NCBI GenBank assembly: GCA_937974275.1
Contig: CALJIF010000127.1
Coordinates: 1-11,736, forward strand
Length of the DNA: 11,736 nucleotides
Direction: 5' to 3'
Origin: an uncultured Flavobacteriales bacterium
GTDB taxonomy: Bacteria > Bacteroidota > Bacteroidia > Palsa-965
Shown: positions 7,510 through 11,736 of the stretch, piece after piece
Layout of the letters: each line of letters begins with the position of its first letter
How positions within the stretch are numbered: position 1 is the first letter of the stretch
Program-made: the position numbers and the translations under genes
Notes under the pieces: model-generated
The model's input: only the letters and a program-made list of their open reading frames with translations
What the model was told of the DNA's origin: nothing
Databases searched by the model: none

Positions 7510-7555
7510 ACTGAATTACAGGGATTTGCCACACCCTAAACAAATGTAATTCAGT
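7510..7555. repeat. Perfect 11-bp inverted repeat before the 4156-7506 gene
   Basis: ACTGAATTACA (7510-7520) pairs exactly with TGTAATTCAGT (7545-7555) across a 24-base spacer. The proximal arm ends three bases before the ATG at 7506. If transcribed from upstream, it would form a 5'-leader hairpin next to the start codon. It could instead be a two-site operator, since a candidate -7 element overlaps the distal arm. Either reading is inference; the symmetry is seen directly. Confidence 0.7.
7541..7548 (-). promoter_or_regulatory. Candidate Bacteroidota -7 promoter element before the 4156-7506 gene
   Basis: The minus strand reads TACATTTG, matching the TAnnTTTG consensus for the primary sigma factor of Bacteroidota. 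It is 34 bases upstream of the ATG at 7506 and overlaps the 11-bp inverted repeat. Around the expected -33 position the strand is T-rich (TTTTATTTA) but lacks an exact TTTG. It may give the downstream genes a promoter independent of the beta-propeller gene. Confidence 0.35.
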
Positions 7556-7590
7556 TTCCGTTATAAATAAAATAAAAATGAATCTTTTAT

Positions 7591-9198
7591 TTATCTGATA
7601 ATCAGACGATTGAGTCCACTAAGTTCATTTTTGCTATCTATGATTCGCGCAATATAGACTCCTGTAGGAAGCTGTGTAAGGTTGACTTCTATCTGATCTT
7701 TTGATGAAAACTGATCAGAAAAAACAACTTGTCCCATGGAATTTATAATTTCGATCAGCACATCTTCCTGTGTGTTATTTGACATATCAATAAAAAACAC
7801 TCCACTGTTTGGGTTTGGATACACGTTAAACACAATCTCCGTATTGATGTCTTCAATTCCAACGGCAGAATAACTATACTTAATGGTTAGAAAATCATCA
7901 TTTGTATTGTTGGCGGACTTTCCGGTTACATGAACATCTCCATTTGCAGCATTAACAGCCATTGCTAAAGCCTGATCTGTGTTGCCTGCCGGCCCATCGT
8001 AACGCATGTTCCAGATGATGTTGCCTTGATTGTTGTACTTAATAGTTACATAATCACTGGTTGTATTTGCTATGCTATATCCTGTAACGTAAACATTAAG
8101 CGAATCATCCAGTGCAATAGCGTAAGAGCGATCATCGGCATTAACACCACCATCGTATCGTGCAACCCAAAGTTGTGTTCCTGTCGCATCGTATTTCACT
8201 GTGGCGTAATCTGCCGGTGTACTATTATTCCCTATAGCTTGACTCTGTCCGGTGACATAAACATTACCTGATGGATCGGTAGCGATATCATTCGCTTCTT
8301 CATAACGGTTGGCAGCATTGTTGTAACGTGCTGTCCAATCTAAAACTCCCGCATTAGTATATTTAATCGTTAAGAAATCAAACCAATTGTTAGTTTGAAA
8401 ACTATATCCTGTAACTAAGACATTGTTCGAGGCATCTAGCGTGATGGCTTTGCCAAAATCATTGTCATTACTGGGGCCATTATAAAATTGTAACCATTGC
8501 TGACTTCCTGCGCTATTGTACTTGAATACTGCGTAGTCACTGTTGTTCGCAGCATTCTGCACGGAACCTATAACGTAGACATTGCCCTGAGAGTCGGTAA
8601 TTAGATCATTGGCAACATCTTCTCCATTCGCTTGACCATTGTATACCACATTCCAAAGTTGTGTTCCGTTGTTGTCGTATTTGATGATAACAAGATCCGT
8701 TGTGAAATTAGATGTGGTCTCGTAACCGCAAACGATAACATTGTTGTTTGCGTCCAATGCGATAGCGTTGCCTTGATCAAGAGAGTTTCCTGCGCCATTG
8801 TGGTGCATAACCCATTGCAAATTACCCTGAGTGTTGTATTTAATAGTAGTTACATCAGGCCCATTATTTCCTTTGGAATACCCAGTAACATAAACATTGC
8901 CTGACGCATCAACAACCAACTTAAAGGCTTCATCGTTGTCATTTGCACGATCATAATTTTGCACCCACTGAAACTGGCCGGCCGCATTATATTTTACGGT
9001 AACCATATCGAGATTACCGTTTGAATTAAATGCACTTCCAGTTACATAGACGTTGCCGGAAGCATCTAATGCAATTGAACGTGCCTCATCAGCATTATCG
9101 GGCGGCGCATTATATCGAGCAGCCCACGCTATAGGAATTTGTGCCAGTAAACAATTCGCAATAAATAAGCTAAAGGCGGTAAGTGTCGCGATTTTCAT
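7591..9198 (-). CDS. Secreted SBBP-type beta-propeller protein with T9SS type A sorting domain
   Basis: A 535-residue protein with a signal peptide (1-19, ending NCLLA before Gln20). Residues 25-441 hold eight repeats of about 50-56 residues. Each carries a strand of the form DxxGNVYVTGYS, a TIKYNxxG turn, then a Trp (W25, 78, 129, 182, 235, 288, 344, 396). This is the SBBP (seven-bladed beta-propeller-like) family signature, here with eight V-x-V-T-G-type motifs. The C-terminus (about 456-535) is a T9SS type A sorting domain: VYPNPNSGVFFID, then NSMGQVV, then LPTGVYIARI, ending RLIIR. It begins 41 bases after a strong terminator, so it should have its own promoter; TATATTTA at 9217-9224 is one mismatch from the -7 consensus but lacks a -33 partner. 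It is probably first in the five-gene cluster. The ligand is unknown; propellers of this kind usually act in binding. Confidence 0.92.
   Translation of the reverse strand: MKIATLTAFSLFIANCLLAQIPIAWAARYNAPPDNADEARSIALDASGNVYVTGSAFNSNGNLDMVTVKYNAAGQFQWVQNYDRANDNDEAFKLVVDASGNVYVTGYSKGNNGPDVTTIKYNTQGNLQWVMHHNGAGNSLDQGNAIALDANNNVIVCGYETTSNFTTDLVIIKYDNNGTQLWNVVYNGQANGEDVANDLITDSQGNVYVIGSVQNAANNSDYAVFKYNSAGSQQWLQFYNGPSNDNDFGKAITLDASNNVLVTGYSFQTNNWFDFLTIKYTNAGVLDWTARYNNAANRYEEANDIATDPSGNVYVTGQSQAIGNNSTPADYATVKYDATGTQLWVARYDGGVNADDRSYAIALDDSLNVYVTGYSIANTTSDYVTIKYNNQGNIIWNMRYDGPAGNTDQALAMAVNAANGDVHVTGKSANNTNDDFLTIKYSYSAVGIEDINTEIVFNVYPNPNSGVFFIDMSNNTQEDVLIEIINSMGQVVFSDQFSSKDQIEVNLTQLPTGVYIARIIDSKNELSGLNRLIIR
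7876..9126 (-). repeat. Eight-unit SBBP beta-propeller repeat region
   Basis: Trp-to-Trp spacing is 51-56 residues. V-x-V-T-G-like motifs occur at about residues 50, 102, 154, 208, 260, 313, 370 and 422. The third is degenerate (VIVCGY, with a lone Cys) and the fourth reads VYVIGS. Eight units rather than seven are counted; whether this gives an eight-bladed ring depends on how the terminal units close. Confidence 0.75.
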
Positions 9199-9233
9199 AG
9201 TTGATCAATTGTGGGCTAAATATACGCGACAAC

Positions 9234-9259
9234 AAAAAAGCCCCGACGAAAATCGGGGC
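9234..9259 (-). terminator. Intrinsic terminator after the SprB-repeat adhesin gene
   Basis: On the minus strand a perfect 7-bp GC-rich stem, GCCCCGA / TCGGGGC (9259-9253 with 9246-9240), has a 6-base loop and is followed at once by TTTTTTG. It is 24 bases past the stop codon at 9284. It should separate the large adhesin gene from the beta-propeller gene and so marks the upstream border of the five-gene cluster. Confidence 0.9.
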
Positions 9260-9283
9260 AATTTTGCAAATAGTTTTAATGAT

Positions 9284-11736
9284 TTATTTAATGAGGTTAA
9301 CATGTCCTATTAGGTCGTGTTTTTTACCTAGTATGTCTTTTGCTTTAATTTTCCAGACATAGGTATCAATTTGAGCGACCTCAGAAGCGCCCTGTACACG
9401 CCCGTCCCAACCATCGTTGATGTCATCGGTGTAATAGATCATGTTCCCCCAGCGATCGAAGATCCACATTTCGAAGTGGTTTGGATCGATGCCAATAGCT
9501 ACAGGGAAGAACACGTCGTTACGGCCATCTTCGTTAGGTGTAAATGTGTTGGGTACATAGATGGATACATCAGGATCGATGCAGACGATTTGTGATGCTG
9601 TGTCCTGACAGCCATCAGCTGAAGTTACGGTGAGTAATACGCTGTAGCATGTAGGATCCGGATAAGTGAACTGCGGATTTTGATCCGAAGAAGAGGAGTT
9701 AGCCAGATCCCCGAACGACCAGTTCCACTGCACAGCGTTAGAAGACGAGTCGGTGAAGAATATGGTAGGGTTAAGGATGGTAGTAGGCTGCGGAGAAGCC
9801 CCGAACGCCGCTACCGGATTAGCAAACACGTTGATGTAGTTAGCCATGGTGATGTTAGCGCTACATCCCGCTCCTGTGGTTACGTTCAGGGTAACGGTGT
9901 AGTTGCCCGGATCATCAAAGCAGTGTGAAGGATTTTGCTGGTTTGAAGTGTTGCCATCGCCAAAGTCCCATAACCATCCTGTTATCACGGCAGGCGCTAA
10001 AGCAGTAGATAAGTCAGAGAAGTTAACACATAGCGGCGCACAACCGCTGGTAATATCAGCAGATAGATTAGCCGTAGGCATAGGGTTAACAGTGATGTTT
10101 ACAACGGTAGAAGCGGTACAACCATTAGCATCGGTAACATCAGCGGTATAAGCACCGGACTGTGTTGGCGTGATAGTTTGGTTGTTGCCGGATAAGTTGC
10201 CCGGGTTCCATGTTACGGTGTAAGTCGGAGTACCGCCTGCAGGTGTTGCGGATAATGTCACGGGAGTACCTTCGCACACCACAGTAGGAGTAGCAGTAGC
10301 GGTAATGGTAAGCGCCGGTGGTTGTGTAAGCGTCACGTTCACCACAGAGGTACAGCCATTAACATCAGTAACGGTGATTTGATAAGAACCTGCAGGGATA
10401 CCGCTGGCAAGATCAGAAGCCGATACGTTAGGCAACCAGTTGTAGGTGTAAGGACCAGTGCCTCCGGTAGCGTCGATGTCAATAGATCCATCCGCACCAC
10501 CAAAACAAGAGATGTTAGAAGAGGCAGCCAAGGTAGCATTGACACCGTTAAGGTTACCGATAACCACAGTAGTAGTGTCGGCACAACCATTAGCATCAGT
10601 AGCGATGACCGTGTAGGTTCCTGCAATGACGTTGTTAATAGCACTTCCTGAGCCTGACGGTAGCCAGTTGTAGGTAAATGCCCCTGTACCACCTGTAGCC
10701 GTAGCCGTAGCCGATCCGTCCGCCTGGTTACAGTTGGCGTCAATGGCAGTAGTAGTTATGGATATAGGAGTAGGTTCCGTGATGGTTACAGAAGCAGTAG
10801 TGGTACAACCGTTATTATCGGTGATGGTACACGTGTAGGTTCCTGCGGCAAGCCCTGTAGCAGCGGCGCTGTTACCTCCTGTTGGCGCCCATGCGTAGGA
10901 GTACGGAGCAGTTCCCCCTGTCTCTGTAGCCGTAGCTGTTCCATCAGTTCCTGCAAAGCAAGATACGTCGGTGCTTGTAGCAGTAGCGGAGAGTTGAGGA
11001 GGTTCAGTGATGGTTACGGAAGCAGTAGTAGTACAACCGTTAGCATCGGTGATGGTGCAGGTGTATGAACCTGCAGGCAAAGAAGAAGCTGTATCTGTGT
11101 TACCTCCTGTAGGTGCCCATGAGTAGGAATAAGCTCCTGTTCCGCCTGAAGCAGTAACCGTAGCTGAACCTGTGGCGTTACCAAAACACAACACATCTAC
11201 CTGAGTAGTGGTAGCAGTAAGTTGCAAAGGCTCGTAGATAATAACAGAAGCCGTATCGGCACATCCGTTGGCATCAGTGACAGTAACAGTATAAGAACCT
11301 GCAGTTAATCCACCGGCTAAAGAGTCGGTGTCGGCATTAGACCATGTAAAAGTATAAGGACCTGTTCCTGAAGAAGCACCTGCCGCAGCAAATCCATCAT
11401 TACCGCCAAAGCAAGAAACACTATCAGAAGCAACAATAGAAGCAACCGGATTACCCATATTGTTTACCGTTGCAATGGCAGACGCAGTACAGCCATTGGC
11501 ATCAGTAACAGTAATCTGGTAACTGCCCGCTACTACGTTGGATAATGTTGCAGATGTTGTGTTGTTTGGTGTCCACAAATAGGTGTACGGTCCTGTGCCA
11601 CCTGTTTCTGTAGCCACCGCCGAACCGTTGGCATTACCGCAGGTTGAAGGCGTTGTGGTTACGGCAACTGTCAGTTGCGGAGGTTCAGTAACTGTAGCCG
11701 AAGCGGTAGTGGTACAACCATTAGCATCGGTTATTG
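9284..11736 (-). CDS. SprB-repeat adhesin-like T9SS type B cargo, 5' end outside the window
   Basis: The frame stays open to the right edge, so the start lies beyond the window; 816 residues are visible. The GTG at 11617 is inside a repeat and is not a plausible start. A partial SprB-type repeat is followed by six full ones of 74-77 residues (SCFGGxDG, GGTGPYTYxW, AGSYxxTVTDANGC, ending TEP or similar). Then come one Ig-like unit (LTITATATPTVVCEG...), two PKD folds (GWLWDFGDGNTSN; WNWSFGDL) and a 94-residue T9SS type B sorting domain at 9287-9568 (YVPNTFTPNEDGRND, FDRWGNMIY, ending GHVNLIK). Each SprB unit keeps a Cys pair, likely a disulfide. SprB itself is the Flavobacterium gliding adhesin; proteins with these repeats are often very large. 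This resembles that class, but orthology to SprB cannot be claimed from repeats alone. It is transcribed separately from the cluster downstream. Confidence 0.92.
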   Translation of the reverse strand, partial: ITDANGCTTTASATVTEPPQLTVAVTTTPSTCGNANGSAVATETGGTGPYTYLWTPNNTTSATLSNVVAGSYQITVTDANGCTASAIATVNNMGNPVASIVASDSVSCFGGNDGFAAAGASSGTGPYTFTWSNADTDSLAGGLTAGSYTVTVTDANGCADTASVIIYEPLQLTATTTQVDVLCFGNATGSATVTASGGTGAYSYSWAPTGGNTDTASSLPAGSYTCTITDANGCTTTASVTITEPPQLSATATSTDVSCFAGTDGTATATETGGTAPYSYAWAPTGGNSAAATGLAAGTYTCTITDNNGCTTTASVTITEPTPISITTTAIDANCNQADGSATATATGGTGAFTYNWLPSGSGSAINNVIAGTYTVIATDANGCADTTTVVIGNLNGVNATLAASSNISCFGGADGSIDIDATGGTGPYTYNWLPNVSASDLASGIPAGSYQITVTDVNGCTSVVNVTLTQPPALTITATATPTVVCEGTPVTLSATPAGGTPTYTVTWNPGNLSGNNQTITPTQSGAYTADVTDANGCTASTVVNITVNPMPTANLSADITSGCAPLCVNFSDLSTALAPAVITGWLWDFGDGNTSNQQNPSHCFDDPGNYTVTLNVTTGAGCSANITMANYINVFANPVAAFGASPQPTTILNPTIFFTDSSSNAVQWNWSFGDLANSSSSDQNPQFTYPDPTCYSVLLTVTSADGCQDTASQIVCIDPDVSIYVPNTFTPNEDGRNDVFFPVAIGIDPNHFEMWIFDRWGNMIYYTDDINDGWDGRVQGASEVAQIDTYVWKIKAKDILGKKHDLIGHVNLIK
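10313..11736 (-). repeat. Tandem SprB repeats (six full plus one partial unit)
   Basis: Units of 222-231 bases occupy 11674-11450, 11449-11222, 11221-10994, 10993-10766, 10765-10544 and 10543-10313; the partial unit is 11734-11675. The units at 11221-10994 and 10993-10766 are most alike (both contain the YxWAPTGGN and YTCTITD motifs), suggesting the latest duplication. The array continues past the edge, a region prone to misassembly or length variation. Confidence 0.85.

Noticed and set aside
7564..7593. AT-only inverted repeat (TAAATAAAA / TTTTATTTA) at the end of the beta-propeller gene as a terminator.
   Set aside because: The stem has no GC pairs and overlaps the stop codon; too weak to call, so read-through into the next gene remains likely.
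9201..9208. Palindrome TTGATCAA just before the beta-propeller start codon, as an operator.
   Set aside because: Eight bases of AT-rich symmetry are common by chance and nothing else supports a binding site.
9284..11617. A complete gene starting at GTG 11617.
   Set aside because: The frame is open to the window edge and the upstream codons encode the end of one SprB repeat and the start of the next (ITDANGCTTTASATVTEPPQ), so the GTG is internal.
10313..11736. Regular repeats considered as a CRISPR array.
   Set aside because: The period is 222-231 bases, in frame, with coding divergence between units and no short identical repeats separated by unique spacers.

Overview
The window looks like chromosomal DNA from a member of the Bacteroidota with a type IX secretion system (T9SS), of the Flavobacteriia/Chitinophagia sort. 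The basis is direct: two proteins end in the T9SS type B (gliding-motility-associated, CHU_C-like) sorting domain and one ends in a type A (Por) sorting domain. SprB repeats and PKD folds are present, start codons lack strong Shine-Dalgarno sequences, and all five complete signal peptides are followed by Gln at the predicted mature N-terminus (the 'Bacteroidetes Q-rule'). I cannot name the genus.

All six genes lie on the minus strand, so the layout is best read from right to left. (a) 11736 to 9284 is the 3' part of a large SprB-repeat adhesin-like gene whose start is outside the window; it is closed by a clear intrinsic terminator at 9234-9259. (b) 9198 to 7591 encodes a secreted eight-repeat SBBP-type beta-propeller with a type A sorting domain. 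(c) 7506 to 4156 encodes a 1116-residue multidomain surface protein (NIDO-like N-terminal domain, Ig-like and SprB repeats, two PKD folds, type B sorting domain). A perfect 11-bp inverted repeat lies just before its start. (d) 4126 to 2768 and 2411 to 120 encode two paralogous collagen-like (Gly-Pro-Thr-rich) secreted proteins. They share an almost identical N-terminal module but carry entirely different C-terminal heads. (e) Between them, 2759 to 2502 encodes a tiny secreted Ser/Thr/Pro/Lys-rich protein. (f) A hairpin terminator at 71-102 ends the cluster. The first 53 bases may be the outer end of an insertion sequence. No gene-free stretch exceeds about 120 bases.

The five genes between the two terminators are co-oriented with gaps of 84, 29, 8 and 90 nt, so they may form one 9-kb transcription unit, possibly with internal promoters before the 1116-residue gene and the last collagen gene. 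Every product carries a signal peptide and none looks enzymatic. The set therefore reads as cell-surface or extracellular-matrix hardware: T9SS-anchored, repeat-rich adhesins next to two probable trimeric collagen-like fibres built from phage-tail-fibre-like modules, plus a small basic companion protein. Calling these a single assembly is inference from gene order. The most unusual part is the collagen-fibre trio at 120-4126, whose members lack recognisable T9SS sorting domains although they sit directly beside T9SS cargo genes.
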